A stretch of DNA of 64,000 nt from Blastococcus sp. CCUG 61487 (GTDB lineage Bacteria > Actinomycetota > Actinomycetes > Mycobacteriales > Geodermatophilaceae), in NCBI RefSeq assembly GCF_005222955.1, contig NZ_LWUA01000235.1:1-64000 (forward strand), given 5' to 3'. Position 1 is the stretch's first letter, and each line of letters opens with the position of its first letter. Below, piece after piece: positions 1 to 8,499 of this stretch. The translations under genes and the position numbers were made by a program. The notes beneath the pieces are model-generated. The model saw only the letters and a program-made list of their open reading frames with translations, had not been told where the DNA came from and made no database searches.

Positions 1-852
1 GTGGTCGCGGCGACGGGCGGGGCAGCCGCGGCGGCGGTGGCGACGGTGGGCTCGCCGCCGTCGGCCGCAGGAGCAGGTGCCGGGGAGGGGGTGCCGGTGC
101 CGGGCGGCTCCGGTCGCTCCGGTCGCTCCGGTGGCTGCGGTGGCCGGTGCGGTCCCCGGCGTCGGCTCGCTGGTCGACGCGGAGGGGGCGGTGGCCGGCT
201 GGGGGACCGCCGCGGTCACGGTCGCCTCGGTCGCCGGAGCGCCGGCGATCACCGCTCCCGGTGCAGGGACGCCGGCTACTGCAGGGGAGGCGCTCGCCGC
301 CGGTGCATCGGCTCGTGCGGCGACCACGCCGGGCGGCAGGCCGGTCGCGACGGCGGGTGCCGTCGCGGGAGAGCCCGGTGCGGCCGGTGCGGGGACCTCG
401 GGTCCGGTCGGCGCGGTGGGCGCGGCGGGCACGTCCCCTCCGGTGGAGACCGCACCCGCCGCGACGGCGGTCGTGGTCCCGGCGGTACCGCCGCCCACGC
501 CGGGCACGCCGGGCACGGCGGCGGGGACCGCGTCGCCGGCCGTCGCCGTCGCGGGCTGGCCGGTGCTCTGCTGCGCGCCCAGGGCCAAGGCCCACACCGC
601 GACGGTGAGCCCCGCCGTGGCGGCGGTCTCCGCCGCGCCGTCGACGTCGCCGGGCACGCCCTGCCCACCCGGCTGCCCGGTGCCCTCTCCAGCGCCGTCC
701 GCGGCGTCCTCCACCGGGGCGCGTCCGTCGGACAGGACGCCGTCGAGCGCGGAGGCGAAGGGCGCGGCGCTGTCGGCCTTCCCGGGCTCGGTGGCGCCTC
801 CGCCCGTGGGTGGACGCGTCGTCGGTGCGGCCGGGAGCACAGGGGTCGTCAT
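1..852 (-). CDS. fliK: Flagellar hook-length control protein FliK, partial, probably frameshifted
   Basis: FliK measures hook length and switches the export gate to filament substrates. The ATG at 852 overlaps the stop of the upstream gene as ATGA, so the gene sits in the fliF-to-fliJ operon at the usual fliK position. The N-terminus starts MTTPVLPAAPTTRPPTGGG and contains SAAPFASALDGVL, typical of the start of FliK. It is followed by a long Ala/Pro/Thr/Gly-rich linker, which is the family's low-complexity region. The conserved C-terminal domain lies beyond the window. The frame stays open to base 1, but in about the last 35 codons it turns Arg/His/Cys-rich. The frame displaced by one base there gives the expected Ala/Pro/Thr composition, so an indel near 97-130 is likely. 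The assignment rests on position and composition more than on a conserved domain. Confidence 0.68.
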   Translation of the reverse strand, partial: MTTPVLPAAPTTRPPTGGGATEPGKADSAAPFASALDGVLSDGRAPVEDAADGAGEGTGQPGGQGVPGDVDGAAETAATAGLTVAVWALALGAQQSTGQPATATAGDAVPAAVPGVPGVGGGTAGTTTAVAAGAVSTGGDVPAAPTAPTGPEVPAPAAPGSPATAPAVATGLPPGVVAARADAPAASASPAVAGVPAPGAVIAGAPATEATVTAAVPQPATAPSASTSEPTPGTAPATAATGATGATGAARHRHPLPGTCSCGRRRRAHRRHRRRGCPARRRDH

Positions 853-1799
853 CGGTAGGCCTCCGCCTTGCTCATCACTGAGCGGACGTAGTTCTGGGTC
901 TCGGCATAGGGCGGGATCCCGCCGTAGCGGTTGACGGTGCCCGGGCCGGCGTTGTAGGCGGCCAGGGCCAGCTCGGTCGAGCCGAACTGCTGGGTGAGGT
1001 TCTTCAGGTAGCGCGCGGCGCCGTCGACGGCCGAGGCCGGGTCGAGCGGGTTCACGCCGAGGCCCTGGGCGGTCGCGGGCATGAACTGCATGAGGCCCTG
1101 GGCGCCGGCGGGGGAGACCGCCCGGGCGTCGAAGTTGGACTCGACCGACGCGACGGCGGCCAGGAGTGCGGGGTCGACGCCGTGGCGGCCCGCCGCACCC
1201 GTGAACAGGTTGGCGTACGGGACACCGGCGACCCCGCCGCCGCCCGGGGTGGCCGGGACGCCGCCGGCGGGGAGGACGCGGCGGATGGCGGTCGGCCGCC
1301 CGACGTCCTGCACCTTCACCACCTCGCCGGGCTGCGGGGCGGCGATCATCTGGCCGTTGCCGATGTAGATGCCGACGTGGTCGATCCCCGGCCGGGACGG
1401 GGTGTTGTCGAAGAACACGAGGTCCCCAGGGCGGGCCTCGGCGAGGGAGGCCACGGCCGTGCCGCTGGTCGCCTGCTGCGACGACGTGCGCGGGAGGCTG
1501 ATGCCGAGGTTGCCGTAGACGAGCTGGACGAGGCCGGAGCAGTCCAGCCCCTTCGCCGGGTCGGTGCCACCCCAGAGGTAGGGCACCCCCAGGTACTTGC
1601 CGGCCTCGGCCACCACGGCGGTCTCCGACGCGGTGCCGGCCGCGCCGGAGACGTGGCTGCCGGCCGTCGAGCCGGTGCCGGTGAGGCCGGCGGCCGCGGC
1701 TGCCGACGCCCAACCGCGCGTGCTGGCGGGAGCGACGACCGGCGCGAAGCGGGCGTGGATCTCGCTGATCCGGGTCTGCACCGAGGTCAGGGCGTCCAC
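849..1799 (-). CDS. NlpC/P60 plus SLT lytic transglycosylase in the flagellar operon
   Basis: A 316-aa peptidoglycan hydrolase with two catalytic domains. Residues about 58-160 are NlpC/P60, with nucleophile Cys87 in GLDCSGLVQL and His141 in IDHVGIYIG. Residues about 195-316 are a goose-type/SLT transglycosylase with Glu220 in VASVESNFDA and the motifs GLMQFMPATA and ALAAYNAGPGTV. It lies between fliJ and fliK, where it probably opens the wall for the rod and hook, the job done by FlgJ in proteobacteria. The GTG at 1799 is preceded by GGGGAGG four bases upstream. The open frame extends further back but only antisense to fliJ. There is no clear signal peptide, so it may be exported by the flagellar apparatus or another route. 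Domains are certain; the flagellar role is inferred from context. Confidence 0.9.
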   Translation of the reverse strand: MDALTSVQTRISEIHARFAPVVAPASTRGWASAAAAAGLTGTGSTAGSHVSGAAGTASETAVVAEAGKYLGVPYLWGGTDPAKGLDCSGLVQLVYGNLGISLPRTSSQQATSGTAVASLAEARPGDLVFFDNTPSRPGIDHVGIYIGNGQMIAAPQPGEVVKVQDVGRPTAIRRVLPAGGVPATPGGGGVAGVPYANLFTGAAGRHGVDPALLAAVASVESNFDARAVSPAGAQGLMQFMPATAQGLGVNPLDPASAVDGAARYLKNLTQQFGSTELALAAYNAGPGTVNRYGGIPPYAETQNYVRSVMSKAEAYR

Positions 1800-2236
1800 G
1801 GCACCTCCCCGGGCGTGCCCCGGCCGGCCCGACCGGTGACCAGGTCGTCGACGGCGCGCTCCTCGGCCGCCAGCTCCGCGATCAGCTGCTGTTCCAGGTG
1901 GCGCTCGCGGAGTCGCTCCAGCCCCCTGGTCCGCTGCGCGGCCGCCGTCCACAGCGCGCGGACCGCCTCCGCCTGCTCCGCCGACGCCGTCGCCGCCGCC
2001 CGCGCGTCGGAGGCGTCGGTGGCGGCGACGCGCAGCAGCGTCATCGCCGCGCGGAAGTCCTCGGACGACGACGTGCGGGGCAGGGTGGCCGCCGCCAGCG
2101 CCGTCTCGTACGCCGTCGCCTGGCGGGCGGCCTCGGCCGCGGCGCGCGCCGCCTCGGCGGACGCCACCGCGGCAGCGCGCTCCTGGGTGCGGCGCAGCTC
2201 GAGGACCGCCTGCAGCCGGAAGGTGGAGCGCTTCAC
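1787..2236 (-). CDS. fliJ: Flagellar export protein FliJ
   Basis: A 149-aa coiled-coil protein beginning VKRSTFRLQAVLELRR, which matches the FliJ N-terminal pattern. Long Ala/Glu/Arg heptad stretches fill most of the chain. FliJ is the central stalk of the FliI ATPase ring and couples ATP hydrolysis and chaperone recycling to the export gate. The GTG at 2236 overlaps the fliI stop as GTGA, so translation is probably coupled. The last 13 bases overlap the next gene in the operon. FliJ proteins are poorly conserved in sequence; length, coiled-coil character and position directly after fliI make the call secure. Confidence 0.85.
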   Translation of the reverse strand: MKRSTFRLQAVLELRRTQERAAAVASAEAARAAAEAARQATAYETALAAATLPRTSSSEDFRAAMTLLRVAATDASDARAAATASAEQAEAVRALWTAAAQRTRGLERLRERHLEQQLIAELAAEERAVDDLVTGRAGRGTPGEVPWTP

Positions 2237-3561
2237 GGTGCCCGCACGATCCGCTGGAGCCAGGCCCAGGCCTCGGCCGCCGGCGTCGACTCGCCCATGG
2301 GCTGCTGGAGGAACGCCTCGATCTGCGGCGCGAGCTCGCGGGCGCGGTCGACCAGCGGGTCGCTCCCCGCCTGGTAGGCGCCGATCTCGACGAGCTCCTT
2401 GACGTCGCGGAGGGCACCCATCAGCCGGCGGATCTCGCGCGCGTCGGCCATCTGCGGCGGCGGGATCACCGCGGTGGCCACGCGGGAGATCGACTCCAGG
2501 ACGTCGACGGCGGGGAAGTGGCCGACGGTCGCCAGCTTGCGGGTGAGCACGATGTGGCCGTCCAGGATGGAGCGGGCGGTGTCGGCGATCGGCTCGTTGT
2601 GGTCGTCGCCCTCGACCAGCACGGTGTACAGCCCGGTGATCGAGCCGGTCGCGCCGGTGCCGGCCTTCTCCAGCAGCTGCGGCATCATCGCGAAGACGCT
2701 CGGCGGGTAGCCGCGGGTGGCCGGCGGTTCGCCGGCCGAGAGGCCCACCTCGCGCTGGGCCATCGCGGTGCGGGTGATCGAGTCCATGAGCAGCAGCACG
2801 TCGCGGCCCTGGTCGCGGAAGGCCTCGGCGATCCGGGTGGCCACGAACGCGGCCTTCAGCCGGACCAGCGGTGGCTCGTCGGAGGTGGCGACGACGACGA
2901 CGGTGCGCGCCATCCCCTCCGCCCCGAGGTTCTCCTCGAGGAACTCGCGGACCTCGCGACCACGCTCGCCGATCAGCCCGATGACCCGGACGTCGGCGTC
3001 GGTGCCGCGGGTGATCTGCGCGAGCAGGCTCGACTTGCCGACGCCGGAGCCCGCGAAGATGCCGAGGCGCTGGCCCTTGCCGCAGGGCACGAGGGTGTCC
3101 AGGGCGCGGACCCCGAAGGTGAGCGGCTCCTCGACGCGGGTGCGGGACAGCGCATGCGGCGTCTCGCTGGCGAGGTCGACCCACGAGACGCGCGAGGCCA
3201 GCGGCGGACCGCCGTCCACCGGCCGGCCCAGGCCGTCGAGCACCCGGCCCAGCAGCGCCTCCCCGACCGGGACCTGCAGCGGCAGACCGGTGGCCCGCAC
3301 GGGGGCTCCGGAGTGGATGCCCGACAGCGTGCCCAGGGGCATGCAGGTGAGCCGGTCACGGCCCACGGCGACGACCTCCGCGAGCAGCGGGCGCGGCCCG
3401 TGACCCACCTCGACCAGGTCCCCGACGGCGGCCACGATGCCGTCGACGGTCAGGGTGAGCCCCATGGCGCCGGTGACGACGCCGGTGACCTGCGGGCGGG
3501 CGGCGACGCGGGCCCGAGCCATCAAGCTGGGCGGGATCACCGGCGCGGCGGAGAGGGTCAC
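2233..3561 (-). CDS. fliI: Flagellum-specific ATPase FliI
   Basis: A 442-aa F1-beta-like ATPase that energises the flagellar type III export apparatus at the cytoplasmic face of the basal body. The Walker A motif is GIFAGSGVGKSS and the Walker B region is VLLLMDSITR. The family signature GEPPATRGYPPSVFA follows. The N-terminal beta-barrel domain covers roughly residues 1-105. The GTG at 3561 overlaps the fliH stop as GTGA; the frame continues upstream only as antisense of fliH coding sequence. The length is normal for FliI (about 430-460). The start is supported by the repeated GTGA pattern in this operon. Confidence 0.97.
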   Translation of the reverse strand: MTLSAAPVIPPSLMARARVAARPQVTGVVTGAMGLTLTVDGIVAAVGDLVEVGHGPRPLLAEVVAVGRDRLTCMPLGTLSGIHSGAPVRATGLPLQVPVGEALLGRVLDGLGRPVDGGPPLASRVSWVDLASETPHALSRTRVEEPLTFGVRALDTLVPCGKGQRLGIFAGSGVGKSSLLAQITRGTDADVRVIGLIGERGREVREFLEENLGAEGMARTVVVVATSDEPPLVRLKAAFVATRIAEAFRDQGRDVLLLMDSITRTAMAQREVGLSAGEPPATRGYPPSVFAMMPQLLEKAGTGATGSITGLYTVLVEGDDHNEPIADTARSILDGHIVLTRKLATVGHFPAVDVLESISRVATAVIPPPQMADAREIRRLMGALRDVKELVEIGAYQAGSDPLVDRARELAPQIEAFLQQPMGESTPAAEAWAWLQRIVRAP

Positions 3562-4388
3562 GGCGCCAACACCGACTGAACTCGCTGTACGGCGGCGACG
3601 AGTTGCGCGTCGATGCGGCGGGACCCGCTCTCGGCGACCGCGCCGGCCCGCTCGATCGCCGGGTCGGCGACCACCCGCACCGACGCGGGCAGCTCCTCGA
3701 GCGCATCGGCCGGGATCTCGGCCAGGTCGTCCGGGTGCACCCGCACCACGGCTGGAGCGTCGGCGGGGCACAGCGTGAGGGCGCGGCGCACCGCGTCGAG
3801 GACGGGGGAGTCGGCCAGGGCGAGCTCCCGGCCCACCAGGTCCTCGACCAGCGTCAGGACCGAGGCCAGGATCGTCTCGCGGATCTCCTCGGCCGTGGGC
3901 TGCGCGGCCTCGTCCAGGCGGCTCGCGGCGGCGCCGAGCGCCGCGGTGGCCGAGGCGATCCGGCGCTCCCACTTCTCCTGCGTCGCCGTGAGGCGCTCGA
4001 CGGCGGCGCGCTCCGCTTCGGCGACCACGTCGGCGGCGGCGGTCATCCCTTCCGCGTGGCCGGCGGCGTATCCCTCGGCGTGGGCGCGGGCGCGCAGCCG
4101 CTCCAGTTCCTCGGCGTACACCTCGCCGAGCCGGAAGGTCGGCCGGCTGCCGGCGACCGGCTGGTCCTCGGCCCGCCGCACGGTCATGCGTCGCTCGATC
4201 GGCGCGGCCTGCGGCGGGATGCCCGGTGCGGGGGGCGCTCCTCCGGGCGACTGCCGGTAGGGGCGGGCCCCCACGGCCGCGCCGCCCCGCAGGACGGCGC
4301 CCTCCCGCGGGGGCCGGGGCGCGGGGAGACCGCCCGCCTCGCCGCCCCGCAGCACGACCGGGCGGGAGGTCTCAGGCGACGAACTCAT
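3558..4388 (-). CDS. fliH: Flagellar assembly protein FliH
   Basis: A 276-aa protein. The first 80 residues are Pro/Gly/Arg-rich. A helical Ala/Glu-rich segment follows with GxxxG-like spacing around HAEGYAAGHAEGM, and the C-terminal globular domain resembles the V-ATPase E subunit stator fold. FliH binds FliI, restrains its ATPase activity and docks it to the C-ring. The ATG at 4388 lies inside the end of fliG (17-base overlap) and fliI starts at its stop codon, so it is embedded in the basal-body operon. FliH diverges strongly between phyla; the glycine-repeat helix and the fliG-fliH-fliI order support the call. Confidence 0.9.
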   Translation of the reverse strand: MSSSPETSRPVVLRGGEAGGLPAPRPPREGAVLRGGAAVGARPYRQSPGGAPPAPGIPPQAAPIERRMTVRRAEDQPVAGSRPTFRLGEVYAEELERLRARAHAEGYAAGHAEGMTAAADVVAEAERAAVERLTATQEKWERRIASATAALGAAASRLDEAAQPTAEEIRETILASVLTLVEDLVGRELALADSPVLDAVRRALTLCPADAPAVVRVHPDDLAEIPADALEELPASVRVVADPAIERAGAVAESGSRRIDAQLVAAVQRVQSVLAP

Positions 4389-5451
4389 CGTCCCCGCCGC
4401 GCGAGATGGTGAGGACACCCTGTTCCTCGAGGGTGCGGATGATGCCGACGACCTTGGCCTGGGCCTCCTCGACGGTGCGCGTGCGCACCGGGCCGAGCAG
4501 CTCGATCTCCTCGGCGAGGTTCTCGGCGGCGCGCTCCGAGAGGTTCCGCGTGACCTTGTCCCGCACGTCGGGCCGGACGCCCTTGAGCGCGGTGGCCAGG
4601 TCGTTGGCCTCCACCTCGCGCAGCACCAGCTGCAGCGACCTGTCGTCGATCGTGACGATGTCCTCGAAGACGAACATCTGCGACCGGACCTGCTCGGCGA
4701 GCTCGGGGTCGGTGCTGTCCAGCCACTCGAGGATCGAGCGCTCGGTCGGCCGCGGCGAGCGGTTGATGATCTCGACGAGGGCCTCCACACCCCCGGCGGT
4801 GGACATGTCCTGGTGCGCCAGGATCGAGCCCATCCGCCGGCCCAGCTCCTCCTCGACGAGGCGGACCATCTCCGGGGACGTGCGGTCCATCGTGGCGATC
4901 CGGTGGGCGACCTCGGCCTGCTGCTCGGGGGCGAACCCGGAGAGCACCTCGGCCGACTGGGCGGCCGGGAGGTGGGCGAGGACGAGCGCGATGATCTGGG
5001 CGTGCTCGTCCTTGAGGAAGGTGACGAGCTGGCGGACGTCGGCGTTCCGGAGCGAGGCGAAGGGCACCTCGGTGTAGACGACGTTGAGCCGCGACAGGAT
5101 GCCCTCGGCCTTGTCCTCGCCCAGGCCCGCGGCCAGGATCTCGCGGGCGAAGTCGACGCCGCCGCGGCCGATGAAGTGCTGGGCGGTCATGAGGCCGTGG
5201 AACTCGTTCATGACGTCGTCGACGTCCTCGACCTCGACCGATCCGAGCCGCATGAGCTCGCGGGTCAGGGACTCGACCTCGCGCGGGCGCAGCTTGGACA
5301 GCAGGACGCCGGCCTCCTCCTTGCTCATCTGGGCGAGGAAGACGGCCGCCTTGCGCAGCCCGGGCAGCTCGGGGCGCGGCGGAGGCGGTGGCACGGCGGG
5401 CAGGTTGCCCCCGGTGGCCGCCAGCAGCTGGTCCATCCCGGCCATCGTCAC
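4372..5451 (-). CDS. fliG: Flagellar motor switch protein FliG
   Basis: A 359-aa C-ring protein that mounts on FliF and carries the torque-generating face touching the stators. Visible motifs are LRKAAVFLAQMSKEEAG in the N-domain, EHAQIIALVLAHLPA in the middle domain, and the C-terminal charged helix region MFVFEDIVTIDDRSLQLV followed by LREVEANDLATALKG. The GTG at 5451 overlaps the fliF stop as GTGA and has GGAG eight bases upstream. An ATG at 5445 is the alternative and would only remove two residues. Its presence indicates a complete rotary motor and not just an export apparatus. Confidence 0.97.
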   Translation of the reverse strand: MTMAGMDQLLAATGGNLPAVPPPPPRPELPGLRKAAVFLAQMSKEEAGVLLSKLRPREVESLTRELMRLGSVEVEDVDDVMNEFHGLMTAQHFIGRGGVDFAREILAAGLGEDKAEGILSRLNVVYTEVPFASLRNADVRQLVTFLKDEHAQIIALVLAHLPAAQSAEVLSGFAPEQQAEVAHRIATMDRTSPEMVRLVEEELGRRMGSILAHQDMSTAGGVEALVEIINRSPRPTERSILEWLDSTDPELAEQVRSQMFVFEDIVTIDDRSLQLVLREVEANDLATALKGVRPDVRDKVTRNLSERAAENLAEEIELLGPVRTRTVEEAQAKVVGIIRTLEEQGVLTISRGGDDEFVA

Positions 5452-7043
5452 GACTTGTTCTCCGTCAGCCAGCCGCGCAGCATCGCCGCGACCTCGTCGG
5501 GTCGCTCGCTCACCATGGCGGAGATCTCGCCGCGCACCTTCTGCCGCTCGGCGGCCTCCAGCTCGGCGGCGGCGTTGTCGATGGGCGCCTCGCGCGTGCT
5601 GGCGATCCGGATGCGGTCCAGCTCGGCGAGCATGTCGTCGGTCAGCTCGAGCGGCTCGTAGTCCTCCTCGATCTCCTGGCCGCCGCGGCGGGAGCGCAGC
5701 CAGACGACCAGGACGACGAGCGCGATGCCGGCGGCGATCCCCCCGGTGCGGATCATCGACCACATCTGCTCGCTGGCCTCGGCCTCGCGGGCGGCCTCCA
5801 TCTCGGCGGCCGCCTGGTCCGCGGCGGTGGTGTCGAACGGCATCGAGGCCACGGTGATCGCGTCGCCGCGCGCCTGGTCCAGGCCGACGGCGTTGCTCAC
5901 CAGGGCGCTGATCTGGCCCTGCGGCAGGTTCCCCGCGACAGCCTCGTCCATGACGACCGAGACCGTGAGGCGGTTGAGCCCACCGGGAGCGCCCTGCTCC
6001 ACGGTCATGGTCTCGTTGACGGAGTTGTTCGTGGTGCTCGACTCCTTGGTGTAGGTGGAGTCGCCGCCCCCGGCGTTGCCGGCGGCGTCGGGCATGTTCT
6101 CCGGCCCGAGGACGCCACCCACGATGGCGCCACCCGCGCCGGTGTAGTTCTCGGTGGTGGTGCTCTCCGACGTCGGTGGCGTGCCCTCGTCGTAGGTGTA
6201 GGTCTTCGACGTGGACTCGCGCTGGTCGAGGTCGACGTCGGCGCGGACCGACACGACGGCGCGGTTCGGGCCGAGCACCCGGTCGAGGATCTGCTGGGCG
6301 TTGGCCGCCAGGCGGGTCTGCGTCTCCAGCTCGATCTGCGAGCGGGCGTCGCCGGCGGCCGCGGTCACCCCGGCACCGGGGCTGGCCAGCACCTGACCGC
6401 TGGCGTCGGTGACAGTGACCTGGTCGGGGCTCATGTCCGGGACGCTGGAGGAGACCAGGTTGGTGACCGCCTGGATCTGCTCGCCGGACAGCGTGGTGCC
6501 GGCCGTGAGCTGCAGCAGGACCGACGCGGTGGGGGAGGCCTTCTCGCGGACGAAGACCTCCTCCTTGGGCAGGGCCACGTGGACGATGGCCTGCTGGACG
6601 CCCTCGAGGGACTTGAGCGTCCGGGACAGCTCACCTTCCAGCGCCCGCTGGTAGGTGACCTGCTGCTGGAACTCGCTGGTGGTGATGCCCTGCTCGTCGA
6701 GCAGCGCGTACCCGGTGTCCGACCCCGACGGCAGGCCCTTGCCGCTCATCTGCAGCCGCAGGTCGTACACGGCGTCCTTGGCCACCAGGATCGTCTGGCC
6801 GCCGTCGCTCAGCTCGTAGGCGACGCCGCCGGCGTTGAGCTCCTCGACGATCGCCGCGGCGTCGCTGGAGGACAGGTTGGAGAACAGCGGCGCCTGGGTG
6901 GGGGTGGTGATCCACCGGGAGAAGAAGAACCCGCCGAGGAGCAGCCCGGCGAGCAGGAGGCCGATGACGACCTTCTGTCCCAGGCTGATCGTGGCGAACG
7001 CGGAGCGGGCACGCTCCAGCGTCCCGGCGAGTGCCGTCTTCAT
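5448..7043 (-). CDS. fliF: Flagellar MS-ring protein FliF
   Basis: A 531-aa membrane-ring protein and the platform for rod, export gate and C-ring. It has an N-terminal membrane segment at about residues 24-42, two ring-building domains (LFSNLSSSDAAAIVEELNA, then YQRALEGELSRTLKSLEGV), and a Thr/Ser/Gly-rich periplasmic loop in the middle. A second membrane segment lies near residues 435-455 (GGIAAGIALVVLVVWLRSR). The C-terminal tail, ending MLRGWLTENKS, is the FliG-binding motif. The ATG at 7043 overlaps the fliE stop. The length is typical (500-570). Confidence 0.97.
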   Translation of the reverse strand: MKTALAGTLERARSAFATISLGQKVVIGLLLAGLLLGGFFFSRWITTPTQAPLFSNLSSSDAAAIVEELNAGGVAYELSDGGQTILVAKDAVYDLRLQMSGKGLPSGSDTGYALLDEQGITTSEFQQQVTYQRALEGELSRTLKSLEGVQQAIVHVALPKEEVFVREKASPTASVLLQLTAGTTLSGEQIQAVTNLVSSSVPDMSPDQVTVTDASGQVLASPGAGVTAAAGDARSQIELETQTRLAANAQQILDRVLGPNRAVVSVRADVDLDQRESTSKTYTYDEGTPPTSESTTTENYTGAGGAIVGGVLGPENMPDAAGNAGGGDSTYTKESSTTNNSVNETMTVEQGAPGGLNRLTVSVVMDEAVAGNLPQGQISALVSNAVGLDQARGDAITVASMPFDTTAADQAAAEMEAAREAEASEQMWSMIRTGGIAAGIALVVLVVWLRSRRGGQEIEEDYEPLELTDDMLAELDRIRIASTREAPIDNAAAELEAAERQKVRGEISAMVSERPDEVAAMLRGWLTENKS

Positions 7044-7366
7044 CAGATGGGCATCCTCATGATCTCGTTGAAGGCCTCAACGGCCTTGTTCTTGATGCCC
7101 ACGACCATCTCGACCGCCAGGGATGCCTCGCTCCTGGCGATCATGTAGTCGTGCACGTCCTTCAGGTCGCCGGTGGCGGCCTGGGCGGCCAGCCCGTCGG
7201 CGCTCGCCTGCGTGGCCTGCAGCTGGTCGAACGTCGAGGCGAGGACCGAGGAGAAGGCGTCCCCGCCGCCGGCCGTCCGGGCGGTCGCCGTGGTGTCGAT
7301 GCCGGCGACCCCGCCGGTGCCGAAGGCGGCGCCGATCCCCGGGATGCCGCTGATCGGGAAGGTCAT
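7043..7366 (-). CDS. fliE: Hook-basal body protein FliE
   Basis: A 107-aa rod protein that joins the MS ring to the proximal rod. The C-terminal half carries the family pattern DVHDYMIARSEASLAVEMVV followed by GIKNKAVEAFNEIMRMPI. The Gly/Ile-rich N-terminus is short, as is usual. The stop overlaps the fliF start as ATGA. fliE lies directly after flgB-flgC, the classic order in Gram-positive flagellar operons. Confidence 0.95.
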   Translation of the reverse strand: MTFPISGIPGIGAAFGTGGVAGIDTTATARTAGGGDAFSSVLASTFDQLQATQASADGLAAQAATGDLKDVHDYMIARSEASLAVEMVVGIKNKAVEAFNEIMRMPI

Positions 7367-7368
7367 GG

Positions 7369-7773
7369 TCAGCCCTTCCCGAGCTGCAGCGCGGCCTGGT
7401 AGGCGGCCGTCGCCCGCTCGACCACGGCGAGGTTCGCCTGGTATCCGCGCTGCGCCATGATCATCTGGGACATCTGGTCACCCAGGTCGATGTCCGGGTA
7501 CTTGACGTAGCCCTCCGCGTCGGCGAGCGGGTGGTCCGGCTGGTAGACCAGCCGGCCCTCGGGGTTGCCGAACTCGGCGCGGGCGACGCGGACCCCACCC
7601 TCACCGGTGCCGTAGTCCACGGCCCGGGCGACGATCATGCGCTGCTGGAAGGCGTCCTCGTTCGTCCGGGACACGGTGTTGACGTTGGAGATGTTGTCCG
7701 AGACGGCGTCCAGCCACTTGCGGTGCGCCAGCAGGCCGGACCCGGAGATGCCGAAGGTGTCGAAGATGGCCAC
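7369..7773 (-). CDS. flgC: Flagellar basal-body rod protein FlgC
   Basis: A 134-aa proximal rod subunit. The N-terminal rod signature is GLLAHRKWLDAVSDNISNVN, and the C-terminal helix ends QMIMAQRGYQANLAVVERA, the pairing motif of rod, hook and hook-associated proteins. The GTG at 7773 follows the flgB stop by one base. The frame runs upstream antisense to flgB, but homology and the gene junction support this start. It is co-transcribed with flgB and fliE. Confidence 0.95.
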   Translation of the reverse strand: MAIFDTFGISGSGLLAHRKWLDAVSDNISNVNTVSRTNEDAFQQRMIVARAVDYGTGEGGVRVARAEFGNPEGRLVYQPDHPLADAEGYVKYPDIDLGDQMSQMIMAQRGYQANLAVVERATAAYQAALQLGKG

Positions 7774-7774
7774 G

Positions 7775-8122
7775 TCACTGCGTCCTGAGCGCCGTGCGGA
7801 TGGAGTTGTACTTGCCGTCCAGCGCGCTGAGCGCGAGCTGGTAGCGCAGCCCGGTCTCCGTCGCGATGAGCGTCTCCGCATCGAGGTTGACGTTGTTCCC
7901 GTTCGTGTTCGTGGGCTCCAGGGAGCGGGCGACCGAGCCTCCGCTGATCTGCGGTGTCTCACCGGAGCGCAGCGCGCCGCGCAGCGAGGACTCGAAGTCG
8001 GTGCGCCCGGCCAGGAAGCCGGGCGTGTTGACGTTGGCGATGTTGTCGGCGGTGACGCGCTGGCGCTGCGCCAGGCCGGACAGCGCGGCGTGCAGCGCCG
8101 CCGGTGTGATCTCGCCGATCAC
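7775..8122 (-). CDS. flgB: Flagellar basal-body rod protein FlgB
   Basis: A rod protein of 115 aa from the GTG at 8122. It starts VIGEITPAALHAALSGLAQR and continues into the rod signature RVTADNIANVNTPGFLAGR. The C-terminus has ATETGLRYQLALSAL. The in-frame GTG at 8179 would add 19 residues with no homology expectation and no ribosome site, so the shorter form is preferred; neither start has a good Shine-Dalgarno sequence. It is the first gene of the basal-body operon. A sigma-FliA-like promoter lies about 120 bases upstream. Confidence 0.9.
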   Translation of the reverse strand: MIGEITPAALHAALSGLAQRQRVTADNIANVNTPGFLAGRTDFESSLRGALRSGETPQISGGSVARSLEPTNTNGNNVNLDAETLIATETGLRYQLALSALDGKYNSIRTALRTQ

Positions 8123-8241
8123 GAGGACGGCCGCCAGGGAGAGCGGGACACGATCGACCTCCGGGTATGCGGAAGGCACTCGCGAGCGAGTGGAGGGTCC
8201 GCCGATCCGTGGCGAGGTGGTGCTGTCCGTGCAGGTTCTTC

Positions 8242-8268
8242 ATCGGCACCCGGGCTCCGTCGACTGAC
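8242..8268 (-). promoter_or_regulatory. FliA-type promoter for the flgB operon
   Basis: Read on the minus strand this is GTCA, 17 bases, GCCGAT. The same arrangement occurs upstream of fliC and of the sigma gene in this window. It resembles the motile-actinobacterial FliA consensus (CTCA, 15-17 bases, GCCGAA) as I recall it from Actinoplanes. It would give a leader of roughly 110 bases before flgB. Confidence 0.6.
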
Positions 8269-8430
8269 CGGATCACCGCCACGCGAGGGTCAGCGGTGGG
8301 AGCAGGGAGAGGTGGGGCGGGTGTGACCCACGGTGACCTGGCCGTGTCCCGCGTCGACTGGGACGGGGGAGTTGGCACCTTCCGTGGTGGATCGCTCCCG
8401 GAGGGACCTGTTTCCGCGGAGGAGCACGAA

Positions 8431-8450
8431 GCCCCGCCTCCGGCGGGGGC
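8431..8450 (-). terminator. Hairpin after the fliD-fliS operon
   Basis: CCCCGCC, a TCC loop and GGCGGGG form a short GC-only stem about 50 bases past the stop of the last gene of the fliD operon. There is no T-run. It could end that transcript before the flgB promoter. The rest of 8123-8499 holds the promoter at 8242-8268 and no convincing gene. Confidence 0.4.
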
Positions 8451-8499
8451 CGGCGGCGGGGCGGGAGAGACGGGGCCAGGGAGGTGGAGCTGGGTCGGG

